64,000 nucleotides of DNA from an uncultured Prevotellaceae bacterium. Its GTDB lineage: Bacteria; Bacteroidota; Bacteroidia; Bacteroidales; Muribaculaceae. The DNA is taken from positions 37,231 through 101,230 of the forward strand of contig ONGE01000010.1 in the NCBI GenBank assembly GCA_900317325.1, read 5' to 3'. The translations under genes and the position numbers were made by a program. This document shows, piece after piece, positions 1 through 9,516 of this stretch. A model generated the notes under the pieces. That model did no database searches. It had not been told where the DNA came from and was given only the letters and a program-made list of their open reading frames with translations. Numbering within the stretch: the stretch's first letter is position 1; each line of letters begins with the position of its first letter.

Positions 1-1
1 C

Positions 2-55
2 TGGGATGACCCGAAGTATTGGGCTGCATTCATTCTGCTTGACGGTTTAGATTGA
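2..55 (+). CDS. C-terminal end of a CHAT-domain protein (partial)
   Basis: The first 17 codons before a TGA read WDDPKYWAAFILLDGLD. This is the same ending as the two complete CHAT proteins downstream (RYWASFILLDALDQ at 7467 and PYFWAPFVLMDAIN at 4501), so it is the tail of a third CHAT-family protein whose body lies upstream of the window. The next gene starts 27 bases later on the same strand, so the three were probably one transcription unit. Nothing can be said about its N-terminus. Confidence 0.75.
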   Translation, partial: WDDPKYWAAFILLDGLD

Positions 56-82
56 ATTTACATTAAGATATCATTATCATCA

Positions 83-3000
83 ATGAATAATATGAAAAAG
101 TATATTGAGTTACCGAGTATTCGTTTCTATTCAATTTGTTTTTTGTTGTTCGTTCTATCAGGATTCAGTTTGGAGGCTAAGGATGACAACAGTGAATTGA
201 TAAGAAAGATTGCTGAGGCTTGTGTCTCGGGCAGTCATGAAGAGAGTGACTGCAACTTGTTGAGACAGGGAGCCGAGCTATTCGGATTGCAGGAATTAAC
301 TGAACTGGCCATCATGTTGGAGAACAAAACCCTGGACAAGGGCGATAAACAGAAGATAGCTGCAACCTCATCGCTGCTTGGATGGGCAGAGCGAAAATAC
401 GGAGAAGGTTCATTTGAGGCCATTATCTGCCGACGCAGTTACCTCAACGCCATCAGCTCAACAGATATGCTCAAGGCCCGCGAAATCAGCAAGAAGAACG
501 CCAACCTCGCCAAAACCCTCGCAGCTAAGAATCCCCGCAACAAAGAACATAAGATACTTGAATTGGTAGCACGCCTCGACTATCTCTATTCATTCGAACC
601 ATTCTCTGATGACAGTCCTGAGGGCTGGATAGAACTTTATACTGTAATCAAAGAAGCAGGACCATTCATTGATAAAGGAAAATGTGACACTCCCGAGCTA
701 ATTGATCTGTACATGCTTATTAACTCGTTGAGTAAACGGAGCACATCTTATCAGGACTATGTTAATGTCTATCTGATGGACAGCGTGTTTAACGACAGCT
801 ATCCAATTAAAGCATTCGAGGATTGGGCCCAATTACTGAAAACAGCTTTGAATGGCTGCAAGGCCCTTCGAGGTGAAAACCATGTCCAGACATTATACCT
901 TGAACTTGAGTATCTATCTGAACAATTCCAAAATCAATCAGGTGATTACGATGTCCTTCATTCTCGCATCAGCGAGATTCAGAATCGTTTGACCAATTAC
1001 TGTCCACCCAATGACTTGCGACCTCTTGTCGCCGAATTGCTGAAATGGGACTGCGATATCGTGTATGGTAAAAACTTATATGAAGTGATGAGTCCCTTAT
1101 CTGTTTTGCAGAAGATTGCTGATATCTACGGAGAAGAAAGCGATATCTATCTCAACTATCTATTCCGCATCATGTATCAACAATTGGCTGTCAAACCAGA
1201 AAGGGCCGCCACTTTGTGCCAAGAAGCTCACACTCTAGCTGAAAAACTTTATCCTAAGGATTCAGATGAATATGGATTCTACTTGCTGAACATGTTCGAT
1301 GCCATACAGTCATTATCGGACCATAATCCACAGTTGCTTCAAGACTATGTCTCAAATATTTGCGAGCATTATCGCGAATCTCACCACCCCACATGGTTAT
1401 CTATCTCAATCGGGAGGAATCTGGCCACAAAACTTTCAGATATTCTGTTTCAATATGACTTAGCCGCAGATATTGAGGAGATATCGTTCGATGATTTATG
1501 CCTAAAGGTTTCAAATAAATCTGCACTTTATGCCTATTGTTACTATGATAACGCATCCTGTCAAATAAATGCTACCGATCAAGCCATCCATGGTAGTGCA
1601 GAACAAAGTCTTGAAAAATGCATCAAACTATTCAAACAATGCCATCTTAGTTCGGCTCATATCTCGTATTATTTAGCTCTCTTGCTTTTCCAAAATCACA
1701 AAGAGGAAGAGGCCATTAAAGTCATGCGCCAAGGCATAGCCGACTGTATACCTGGAATTGATGACCAGTGGCGATGCCAACTGCAGCTGAGTTTGGCAAA
1801 TTTCGGACTTTATAATCCGTCTTTATCAATTTCCGGCAAACAGATTGATGAACTTTTTAGTCAAGCTATTCCTTTCTTCATGCAACACCCTGAAAATCAT
1901 AATGATATCTTTCTTTCAGGATATAGAATCATAGGTGATTATTATCGTTGCAAAAAACGCAATCAAGATGCTGAAGAGATATACAAACAAGGCCTTGAAT
2001 TTGCTGAAACTCACAATGGCAATACACAACGCAATGAATACATTCAGCTAATATCAGCATTATGCTACTTATATACAGACATCATGCAACTCGATAAAGC
2101 CGAACAACTCATGGAGGGCCGAATCGAATTACTTCAAAAAGATCCTTATTTTAACCGGCACGATTTCCTACTCAATCTTTTATGGAACCGCTATTATGTA
2201 ATGAAAAGCAAAAGCGATATTTCACTTAAAATGTTCGCGTTAAATGATATACTTAAAGAAGTGACTTTTATCTATCAACGCAGTGGTAATAACCAAAAGG
2301 GATTCATCCAGTTGATGATTCCAGTACTTTTTGAGTATGGTTCATTTCTCAGCGAATGGTCTGAAATGAGAAAAGAAGCTGAGAGAGCCTTAAAATATAA
2401 TGAGGGGCAACAGAATATCGATCCGATACTTAATTCTTTCATTCAACAAGAAGAGTCTTCCAAAGCACTATTGCATGACATTTTCACTTATATCGAAGAA
2501 GTTGCAAATATCAATCCCACTTGGTTTGACGATATTGCGACATATCAACTTAATTCTTCTTTCTTCGACTACTATATGTATGTTGAAAACGATACTTTAA
2601 GAGCAGAGAATTACTTGCAGAAAATCATACAATCCAACTCCATCATTAATCGCTATCGAGGCACATATCAGCTAGCACTATTGAGAATGAATCAGGGTAA
2701 AAATCATGAAGCTCTACGGTTATTTGAACAAATAAAATCAATCGCCAAACAATTACCTACATTATTTGGCGGACCTAAAAATAACTCAGAGTTTAACTAC
2801 CTGCTTTGTTCATCATACTACAGTGTAAAAGAATATGAGAAGGCTATTGAGCCTGCTCGGGATTTCTTTAAGTATCAGCAACAGATGGTTCAACAGAACT
2901 TTGACTTTTTAACGCAGAGTGAGCGTGAGCAATTTGTCAGCGAACAGGGTGGAGCTGGCAGTACGGGGTTGTTGCTGCTACTGCCTCATTTCCCGGAGCG

Positions 3001-4501
3001 GTTGTCTGGTGAGGGTTATAATGCCGTGCTGGCCGAAAAAGGCCTGCTGCTGCGTTCATCTGAGCGCATCAAGCGGTCGATTCAACAACTCAAGGACCCC
3101 ACATTGATTGCACAAATGGATACGTTGAACCGGTTGAATATGGCATTGAGCACCATGAACATGAATAATAGGAATCCTGGTGAAGAATTCTCATACAATC
3201 CCGAAGTCCTTGAACTGCGACAACAAATCGAAACGCTAGAACGTAACATCAACCGCCAAGCCGCCAAGTCCATCAGCGGAATGGAAACGCCTGACTGGAA
3301 GCATCTTCAACAGGCGCTTCGTCCTGGTGAGGCCGCTGTTGAGTTCGTTGTCTTAGACTCCATCGGCGCCATCGTGCTGCTGCCCGAGGGTGAGCCACAT
3401 TACATTTCATTGAATCAAGCCAGCAACCTGTGGCAAGAGCTTCACGGCCTCAGCAATTCTTTGGCCAACAGAAAAGCGAAGGCTTTATATGACGAAGACC
3501 GTTTCCATCTCTACGAGAAGATATGGCAGCCTATTGAGCCTCTGCTGAATGGGATTAAAACCGTGTATTTCTCCCCGACAAGTTTCTTGAACGAACTCGT
3601 CTTCTCGGCCTTCAAATGCGGTGCTACAGAATACCTTGCTGACCGCTACGATTTGCACCAGATGCTTTCGACCGGCGACTTGATTGAACTCAGAAAAACC
3701 AATAATACCAGCCAACCGAAATCTGCGCTGCTCATCGGCGGCGTGTATTACAGCCCTGAGCATGAGCAAGTGGCTGCAGAATGGGCACGAAACAATGAGC
3801 AAAGGGCCATTGAAGACGAAAGGGGCGCCATCACTGAAGATAACGAAGAGTTCGGATATCTCCCCTTCACGCGGTTAGAGGTTAATCGTCTGGGCAAGCT
3901 TCTCAGCAACAACCACGTGAACACTCAACAAGGAATCGGTTTTGAGCCCACCGAAGAGTCATTCCGTTCACTCAGCAATGCCAGTCCTTCCATCATGCAT
4001 CTCTCGACGCATGGATTCTTTGTTGCAGGCAACGATGTCGGGAAGAACAAATACCTCTCGCGCTTCCCCATGTCGATGTACTCAAGCATGCAGCGATGTG
4101 GCCTGGTGCTGGCCGACGGCAACCACACTTGGGAAGGGGCGAAGGACAAGCCTGTAGATAATGATGGTATCATCGCGGCCAGCGAAGTGGCTCTGCTTGA
4201 TCTGAGTTCGACTCAGCTTGCCGTTCTGTCGGCCTGTCAAACCGCAGTGGGCGATTACAGTCAAGAAGGCGTTTATGGTATGCATCGCGGATTCAAGCAA
4301 GCAGGTGTCAAGAGCATACTCGCCACCATGTGGAATGTAAATGACCAGAGCACTGCACGCTTCATGGAGCTTTTCTATCAACGATGGTTGTCAGGAATGC
4401 CCATGCAACAATCATTCAACGAGGCGGTGAAAGACTTACGCAAAGAATACCCGTCACCATATTTTTGGGCACCATTTGTCTTGATGGATGCCATCAATTA
4501 A
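83..4501 (+). CDS. Exported TPR-rich CHAT-domain (caspase-like) protein
   Basis: A 1472-residue protein with an N-terminal hydrophobic export signal (about residues 8-32, ending near GFSLEA), about 900 residues of helical TPR-like repeats, and a C-terminal CHAT domain (about 1060-1470). CHAT domains are caspase-fold cysteine peptidases. The predicted dyad is visible: His1310 in HLSTHGFF and Cys1385 in LSACQTAVG, followed by the family's GVYGMHRGFKQAG and WNVNDQST segments. ATG at 83 is used; ATG at 92 (MKKYIELP) is equally possible. It sits 12 bases before a second CHAT gene and 27 bases after a third. The TPR half is visibly more AT-rich than the CHAT half. A protease role is inferred from the fold; substrate and partner are unknown. 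Cytoplasmic CHAT proteins act in defence (for example Craspase TPR-CHAT), but the signal sequence here argues for an envelope or exported location. Confidence 0.85.
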   Translation: MNNMKKYIELPSIRFYSICFLLFVLSGFSLEAKDDNSELIRKIAEACVSGSHEESDCNLLRQGAELFGLQELTELAIMLENKTLDKGDKQKIAATSSLLGWAERKYGEGSFEAIICRRSYLNAISSTDMLKAREISKKNANLAKTLAAKNPRNKEHKILELVARLDYLYSFEPFSDDSPEGWIELYTVIKEAGPFIDKGKCDTPELIDLYMLINSLSKRSTSYQDYVNVYLMDSVFNDSYPIKAFEDWAQLLKTALNGCKALRGENHVQTLYLELEYLSEQFQNQSGDYDVLHSRISEIQNRLTNYCPPNDLRPLVAELLKWDCDIVYGKNLYEVMSPLSVLQKIADIYGEESDIYLNYLFRIMYQQLAVKPERAATLCQEAHTLAEKLYPKDSDEYGFYLLNMFDAIQSLSDHNPQLLQDYVSNICEHYRESHHPTWLSISIGRNLATKLSDILFQYDLAADIEEISFDDLCLKVSNKSALYAYCYYDNASCQINATDQAIHGSAEQSLEKCIKLFKQCHLSSAHISYYLALLLFQNHKEEEAIKVMRQGIADCIPGIDDQWRCQLQLSLANFGLYNPSLSISGKQIDELFSQAIPFFMQHPENHNDIFLSGYRIIGDYYRCKKRNQDAEEIYKQGLEFAETHNGNTQRNEYIQLISALCYLYTDIMQLDKAEQLMEGRIELLQKDPYFNRHDFLLNLLWNRYYVMKSKSDISLKMFALNDILKEVTFIYQRSGNNQKGFIQLMIPVLFEYGSFLSEWSEMRKEAERALKYNEGQQNIDPILNSFIQQEESSKALLHDIFTYIEEVANINPTWFDDIATYQLNSSFFDYYMYVENDTLRAENYLQKIIQSNSIINRYRGTYQLALLRMNQGKNHEALRLFEQIKSIAKQLPTLFGGPKNNSEFNYLLCSSYYSVKEYEKAIEPARDFFKYQQQMVQQNFDFLTQSEREQFVSEQGGAGSTGLLLLLPHFPERLSGEGYNAVLAEKGLLLRSSERIKRSIQQLKDPTLIAQMDTLNRLNMALSTMNMNNRNPGEEFSYNPEVLELRQQIETLERNINRQAAKSISGMETPDWKHLQQALRPGEAAVEFVVLDSIGAIVLLPEGEPHYISLNQASNLWQELHGLSNSLANRKAKALYDEDRFHLYEKIWQPIEPLLNGIKTVYFSPTSFLNELVFSAFKCGATEYLADRYDLHQMLSTGDLIELRKTNNTSQPKSALLIGGVYYSPEHEQVAAEWARNNEQRAIEDERGAITEDNEEFGYLPFTRLEVNRLGKLLSNNHVNTQQGIGFEPTEESFRSLSNASPSIMHLSTHGFFVAGNDVGKNKYLSRFPMSMYSSMQRCGLVLADGNHTWEGAKDKPVDNDGIIAASEVALLDLSSTQLAVLSACQTAVGDYSQEGVYGMHRGFKQAGVKSILATMWNVNDQSTARFMELFYQRWLSGMPMQQSFNEAVKDLRKEYPSPYFWAPFVLMDAIN

Positions 4502-4512
4502 AGTAGAACATT

Positions 4513-7467
4513 ATGATGAAAAGAACATTCGTATTAACGGTTTTAGTGATCATCGGCATTGCCTGCTGGGGGCAGACAGTGGAGCAGGCCCGTGAGTTGC
4601 ATCAGAAGGGCTATGCACTGCTTGACAGCGGGGATTATGTACAAGGGCGTGAATACACGCGGCAGGCGATGGAGATGCGCCGCCAGCTGCTGGGCGAGGT
4701 GAGCGAGAATTACATCACGTCGCTGAACAATTATGCCCTGTCATTTGCAATGGAGCAGAACTACCAACGAGCCGTTGAATTGCAAGAGCAGGTGATGACC
4801 TTGTGCGACAAGCTGCCTTCGCCCCACCCCAACCTGGGCATGTACATGACCAACATGGGGCGCTACTACTATATGACAAACAACTATCAGGCGGCTGCCA
4901 CGACATGGGAACGAGCCCTGCCACTTGTCGAAAAGTTCAGCAAGATCTATGAATTCCTGCTCAACGGGCTTGGTTTAGTCTACAGCGAATTGGACGACAA
5001 GAAGAATCTGGAACATGTCATGTCGCCCATGGAGGAGCATAACCAACATGAATTGACTTTACCATGCGACGAGCCTCAGTGCATGCTGGAACGCGCCCAG
5101 TACTATGCAGCCATCAAAGACAACGCAAAGGCCAAAGAACATTTCATGAAACTGCTGAAGATGAAGCTGGATGATGCCATGAAAGCTCAGGCTTACGATG
5201 CCTATGCCAAGTTCCTTTTCTCCAACAACGACTATGTCAATGCAGCAGAGTATTCTCATTCTGGAGGCCTCGCACTGAAGCGAGTCCAAGGAGAAAACGA
5301 AGAGTATGTCCAAATGATGTACCGTGCGGCGGTCTATTCCTTCCTTGGTGACCAGTATCAGACGGCTGTTGACGACTATCAGACTGTCATCGGTTTCTAT
5401 CGCCAGCATGATTCACCCGCAGCCCGCAAGAGCATTGCTGACTGCTTCAAGGGGATGGGCAACGCCTACAGCGGTCTCAAGAATTATGAGAAAGCCAAGG
5501 AATGCTTCACCAAGGTCATAGAGTATTACCAGACCTATGACATTGACAATGATGAGTACCCCAAAGCAATACTGCGTCTCGCCAAAGCCGAAAAGTTCAA
5601 CAAGGAATTTGACACCAGTATCGATCACCACCAGCAGGCCATTACCCTGATGAAAGAACGAGGCATGAACAACGAGCTGAGCGATGCCTACTCATCGCTG
5701 CAGCTATGCTATGCCCATGCCAACCGGCCCATGCCTGAAATGGACTATTCACTCCCCGATGCCGCCCGTGATGCCCGCTTGAGAAGCATCATTGACGACA
5801 ATCTGGCCAATCTGGAAATCACGCGCCAGTTTCTCGGTAATCTGACGTATGCACAATCCTTGGCAACCATTGCAGGAAGCTACGCGATGCTTCAGGAGTA
5901 TGCTCCCGCTGTCGATTACTACAAAAAATACATCGTTGCCGTGCGAGACGCCATCCGTGACGAATTCCGCCTTCAAGACGAGAATGAACGAATGATAACA
6001 TGGCAAGACGAGGGCAACACCATACAGGAAATGCAAGAACTGATGGTCTCATTGCCAGTGGGCCAGGAGACGCTGATGGATGAGTTGGCAGGGGTCATCT
6101 ATGATGCAGAGCTGCTGTCCAAGGGTATCTTGCTCAACTCGTCTATTGAGTTTGAGCGAGTACTTAACGACTTGGGAGACCGAAAACTCAAAGCTACCTA
6201 CGAGCAGACCAAGGCCAACTCAAGCCGCATCGCCGACCTGCGCCAGCACGCCCAAAGCGATGAGGAACTTGAACAGTTACTGGCCTTGTCGCAGGAGAAC
6301 CAGACACTGCTGCTGCAATTATACAACGGATGTGCCTTGCTGGCCGACTTCACCGACTATATCTCTTATAAATGGCAAGACGTCCAGCTAGCGCTGGACA
6401 AGAACGATGTCGCCATCGAGTTTGCCGCCATCAAAACAAGCATCTTCGACCAAGACAACTTCATGGCTGCCCTCGTGCTGACCAAGGATATGAACCATCC
6501 TGTGGCCCTGCCAGTGTGCAATCTGGCCGAGGCCCGCATGATAGAAAACCACGAACAACTGTTTGAGTTATCGGGCAATCCCGTGTGGGGAGCACTGAGC
6601 CAATATCTTGCAGGCAAGAAGCGCATCTTCTTCTCGCCCGACGGCAGTTTCAACCGCATCGGCATCGAGTACCTGCTATATGATGGCCAGCCATTGTCCC
6701 AGCAATACGAGGTTTACCGCCTGTCATCCACCAAGGAACTTTGCCACAAAAGAACCGCTACCCCTATCCGGCAAGTGACACTGCTGGGCGATATCGACTA
6801 CAACGAAGCGGCTGACTTGAGCGACCGTCTGGATTCAGAAGTGCTTGAAGGATTCCGTGGAAATAAAGGTCTGGCCAACCTGGACAACACCAAACTTGAG
6901 GTCGACGAGATCGAGAAATTGCTGAAAACCAAGAAAAACATGAAAGTGCACAAGCTGATAGGCCCCAAGGCCAGCCACACCGCCTTCAACAAACTTAATA
7001 AGTCCAACGTGAATGTGCTCCACATCGCCACCCATGGCATGTACCACGATCAGAAGGGAGCGAGCGACGCCCAGTCGATGGACAACGCTTATCTTGCCCT
7101 CGCCGGTGCCAATGTGAGCGACGACGGCTTTATTACTGCGGCCGAGATTGCCAAGATGAATCTGCGAGAATGTGATTTGGCCGTGCTGTCGGCCTGTGAG
7201 ACGGGACTCGGCAAGTTGGGAGGAGACGGCGTGTTCGGTTTGCAACGCGGATTCAAGAATGCCGGAGTCCGCACACTGCTCATGAGCCTCAAGCAAGTGC
7301 ACGATGCATCCACAGCCCTGATGATGACGGCCTTCTATCGCGAACTGCTGAAAGGTTGCACCAAACGCGAAGCCCTCATCAATGCTCAAAACGAGCTACG
7401 CAGCAAGGGCTATAACGATGCCCGATACTGGGCCTCCTTCATCCTGTTGGATGCTTTAGACCAGTAA
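4513..7467 (+). CDS. Exported TPR-CHAT (caspase-like) protein, second copy
   Basis: 984 residues. The N-terminus MMKRTFVLTVLVIIGIACWG is an export signal; a cysteine at its end could be a weak lipobox, but SPI cleavage is equally plausible. Residues about 20-500 are TPR repeats (for example GNAYSGLKNYEKAKECFTKV), then a helical linker, then a CHAT domain from about 640 to 984. The predicted dyad is His841 (HIATHGMY) and Cys895 (LSACETGLG), followed by GVFGLQRGFKNAG. One oddity: the usual S-L/M-W-x-V motif after the dyad reads MSLKQVHDAST, with Lys in place of Trp. It follows the first CHAT gene by 12 bases and converges on the regulator at 7498 with only 30 bases between. Function beyond a probable cysteine peptidase or its inactive relative is not known. 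Confidence 0.85.
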   Translation: MMKRTFVLTVLVIIGIACWGQTVEQARELHQKGYALLDSGDYVQGREYTRQAMEMRRQLLGEVSENYITSLNNYALSFAMEQNYQRAVELQEQVMTLCDKLPSPHPNLGMYMTNMGRYYYMTNNYQAAATTWERALPLVEKFSKIYEFLLNGLGLVYSELDDKKNLEHVMSPMEEHNQHELTLPCDEPQCMLERAQYYAAIKDNAKAKEHFMKLLKMKLDDAMKAQAYDAYAKFLFSNNDYVNAAEYSHSGGLALKRVQGENEEYVQMMYRAAVYSFLGDQYQTAVDDYQTVIGFYRQHDSPAARKSIADCFKGMGNAYSGLKNYEKAKECFTKVIEYYQTYDIDNDEYPKAILRLAKAEKFNKEFDTSIDHHQQAITLMKERGMNNELSDAYSSLQLCYAHANRPMPEMDYSLPDAARDARLRSIIDDNLANLEITRQFLGNLTYAQSLATIAGSYAMLQEYAPAVDYYKKYIVAVRDAIRDEFRLQDENERMITWQDEGNTIQEMQELMVSLPVGQETLMDELAGVIYDAELLSKGILLNSSIEFERVLNDLGDRKLKATYEQTKANSSRIADLRQHAQSDEELEQLLALSQENQTLLLQLYNGCALLADFTDYISYKWQDVQLALDKNDVAIEFAAIKTSIFDQDNFMAALVLTKDMNHPVALPVCNLAEARMIENHEQLFELSGNPVWGALSQYLAGKKRIFFSPDGSFNRIGIEYLLYDGQPLSQQYEVYRLSSTKELCHKRTATPIRQVTLLGDIDYNEAADLSDRLDSEVLEGFRGNKGLANLDNTKLEVDEIEKLLKTKKNMKVHKLIGPKASHTAFNKLNKSNVNVLHIATHGMYHDQKGASDAQSMDNAYLALAGANVSDDGFITAAEIAKMNLRECDLAVLSACETGLGKLGGDGVFGLQRGFKNAGVRTLLMSLKQVHDASTALMMTAFYRELLKGCTKREALINAQNELRSKGYNDARYWASFILLDALDQ

Positions 7468-7497
7468 CCCATCCAACTAAAGGTGTGTTAACAGGGG

Positions 7498-9153
7498 CTA
7501 CATGCCGATGGATTTGACTTGGGACTCGAAGGTTTCGCGGTCGCCGAGGGCGCCGTTCTTGATTTTGGCGCGGTAGTTATAGATGGTGTTGACCGAGTAG
7601 TGGAGGAACTCGGCGATGCGGCTGCTGTCCTCAATGCCCAAGCGGATGAGGGCGAAGATGCGCACGTCGGTATTCAGCGCACCCTTCTCGGGCAGGGCAA
7701 TCCTGCACTCGGGGCGCAACAGGGCATTGAAATCATCGATAAAGTTGGGGAACAGGTGTAGGAAGGTACTGTCGAACATCTCGTAGAGTTCCGTCAGGTT
7801 CTTGTCCCTGAGTTCGTTACCCTCGGTAATCTTGTACAGCGCATCCAGGTCCTTGCTCTTGACCATCTTGTTGACGCGCTTGCGCATCTCGTCAAGGCGG
7901 TCGATGTAGAAGGAGCACAGGTGAATGAAGCGTCCCACATACTCGTCCTTGACACGGTTAGACTCGTTGAGTTTCAGGTTGGTCTCCTGCATCTGCTTGT
8001 TGAGGTCGGACAGCTGAGTGTTCAGTTGCGCTAACTGCGTATTACTCTCGCTGAGCTCGTTACGGGCCCGGGCGAGTTTCTTGCGCTGACTGTTGCTGTA
8101 GAACAGGATAGCCAGGAACAAGGCCGCCAACAGGCTGGACACTATGGCCAAGACGGTGAGTTGGCGGTTGGCACGCTTGAGCGAAGCCTCATAGTTGTCG
8201 CTGATTGCGGTCAAGACGGGCGAAATCTGGCTATTGCGCTTGACCGTGTTGAACTTGCTGGCACATTGCCAGGCGAAATGGATGTAACGGTAAGCCCGCT
8301 CCATATCGCCGTCGGCCATGAGTTTGTTGGCCAGTTCCCACATCGCGCCCTGGTCCATCACGGCGTTCTCGACATCGCTCAAGGCCGACTGGGTGACCCA
8401 GTAGCGCGCCTGCACCGAGTCGCCCAGCATCATATAATCCAGATAGCGGTAGAATGCCACGATGGCATACTCGTGTGAGCCCTTTTTCACCTGCTTGAGG
8501 CGCATGTCGCTGTAACGCAAGGCCCCCTTGGCATCACCGGTGCCATAGCAATTGATTTCCTTCATCTGCAACGCCCCGTCATCGTTTATCGAGAAGCTGG
8601 CCGTGTCGATCATGGCATTGTAGTGAGCATACTTGTCATAATACTCTTTTTGAAGGCTCGGCACTTTGCAGTAATACCCCAATTCTCCATATAAATGAGC
8701 AAGGGTGCTATAGTACTGGCGCCGGTTGTTAGAGTCCTTAATACCCTGCCCGTCGATGGAGTTCAGCACATCCATCGCTTCGTGGTACATACCCGACTCG
8801 ATGCACTGATAGGCCAACAACAGGCGGCACTCGTCAACACGGACAGGGTCACCCATCCTGTCGGCCAATTTGATGCATCGGCTGATGTAGTGGATAGCCG
8901 AGTCGCTCATGTAGGGTCGATATTCCTGATACAAGCTCCGGTTCAAGTCGTACTGTGTGCGGTTGTCATCGGATGCGCCAAGCGCAGTTTTATAGGCTTG
9001 AATGCGGTTTTCACGCTCACGCACATAGCGGTCGGTATTCTCAATGGCTTTATCGAGTTTGCGATACTCCTGCTCCAAGTCAATGGTTTGGGCCGTTAAA
9101 ACATTCAAGCACGACAACAATGACAGGAGGGCAAATATGTAGATTCTTTTCAT
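7498..9153 (-). CDS. DUF6377-type membrane regulator with TPRs and HTH
   Basis: 551 residues. A signal peptide (MKRIYIFALLSLLSCLNVLTAQ) is followed by a periplasmic TPR-like region (about 25-325), one transmembrane helix (about 327-349, LTVLAIVSSLLAALFLAILF), a coiled coil (about 350-405), and a cytoplasmic C-terminus ending in a helix-turn-helix (IRLGIEDSSRIAEFLHYSVN, about 497-530). This is the architecture of the DUF6377 family, found beside Bacteroidetes SusC/SusD loci; it is thought to sense a periplasmic signal and act on DNA from the membrane. It is divergent from the susC at 9517 with a 363-base shared control region, so it is the obvious candidate regulator of the first PUL. Its direct ligand and targets are inference. 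Confidence 0.82.
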   Translation of the reverse strand: MKRIYIFALLSLLSCLNVLTAQTIDLEQEYRKLDKAIENTDRYVRERENRIQAYKTALGASDDNRTQYDLNRSLYQEYRPYMSDSAIHYISRCIKLADRMGDPVRVDECRLLLAYQCIESGMYHEAMDVLNSIDGQGIKDSNNRRQYYSTLAHLYGELGYYCKVPSLQKEYYDKYAHYNAMIDTASFSINDDGALQMKEINCYGTGDAKGALRYSDMRLKQVKKGSHEYAIVAFYRYLDYMMLGDSVQARYWVTQSALSDVENAVMDQGAMWELANKLMADGDMERAYRYIHFAWQCASKFNTVKRNSQISPVLTAISDNYEASLKRANRQLTVLAIVSSLLAALFLAILFYSNSQRKKLARARNELSESNTQLAQLNTQLSDLNKQMQETNLKLNESNRVKDEYVGRFIHLCSFYIDRLDEMRKRVNKMVKSKDLDALYKITEGNELRDKNLTELYEMFDSTFLHLFPNFIDDFNALLRPECRIALPEKGALNTDVRIFALIRLGIEDSSRIAEFLHYSVNTIYNYRAKIKNGALGDRETFESQVKSIGM

Positions 9154-9182
9154 TCAGTTTTTAGGTTGTTAGCTAAGCGTTG

Positions 9183-9214
9183 CAAATGTACTTGTAAAAT
9201 CCTTATCGGGCAAC
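9183..9214 (-). promoter_or_regulatory. Putative promoter of the DUF6377 regulator
   Basis: On the minus strand, 9190-9183 reads TACATTTG, an exact match to the Bacteroidetes -7 box TAnnTTTG. Twenty bases upstream (9214-9211) is GTTG, one mismatch from the -33 TTTG; an exact TTTG lies 23 bases away at 9217-9214. The box is about 30 bases from the regulator's ATG. Confidence 0.5.
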
Positions 9215-9396
9215 AAAAAGGGCAAAATGTTGGCAAAAATTGATGGTTTTCGTCACAAATGGGCCTATATTTTAACCACTTTTTAACGATTGGTGATATT
9301 TTACAACTATTTGTCAATCAAAAGACTACAAAAAATCAACGGTCAAAATCATCCACTTTTTTGTTTTTCGCCCGCGCGACGCATATATTATTAGAG

Positions 9397-9404
9397 TAAA
9401 TTTG
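9397..9404 (+). promoter_or_regulatory. Putative -7 box of the first PUL
   Basis: TAAATTTG matches TAnnTTTG exactly, about 110 bases before the susC ATG. At the expected -33 position (9373-9376) the sequence is GC-rich with no TTTG, so the promoter would be weak alone and may need an activator. This fits regulated PUL expression; a long leader would result. Confidence 0.45.
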
Positions 9405-9516
9405 CGCTGTGACCATCACTTGAAGTCAGTCACACCACCTGACCGAAAACATTCATCCAACGAATCGAACAACAATTATATTACCAAATCATTTTATAAA
9501 CCAAAACAAATGTGAC

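Larger units (their letters stand above)
9154..9516. other. Divergent control region between regulator and first susC
   Basis: AT-rich 363-base intergenic region with no ORF of note. It holds a minus-strand -7 element near the regulator end and a plus-strand -7 element near susC, annotated separately. The stretch 9220-9360 contains runs such as TTTTTAACG but no clear operator palindrome was found by eye. Confidence 0.6.
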
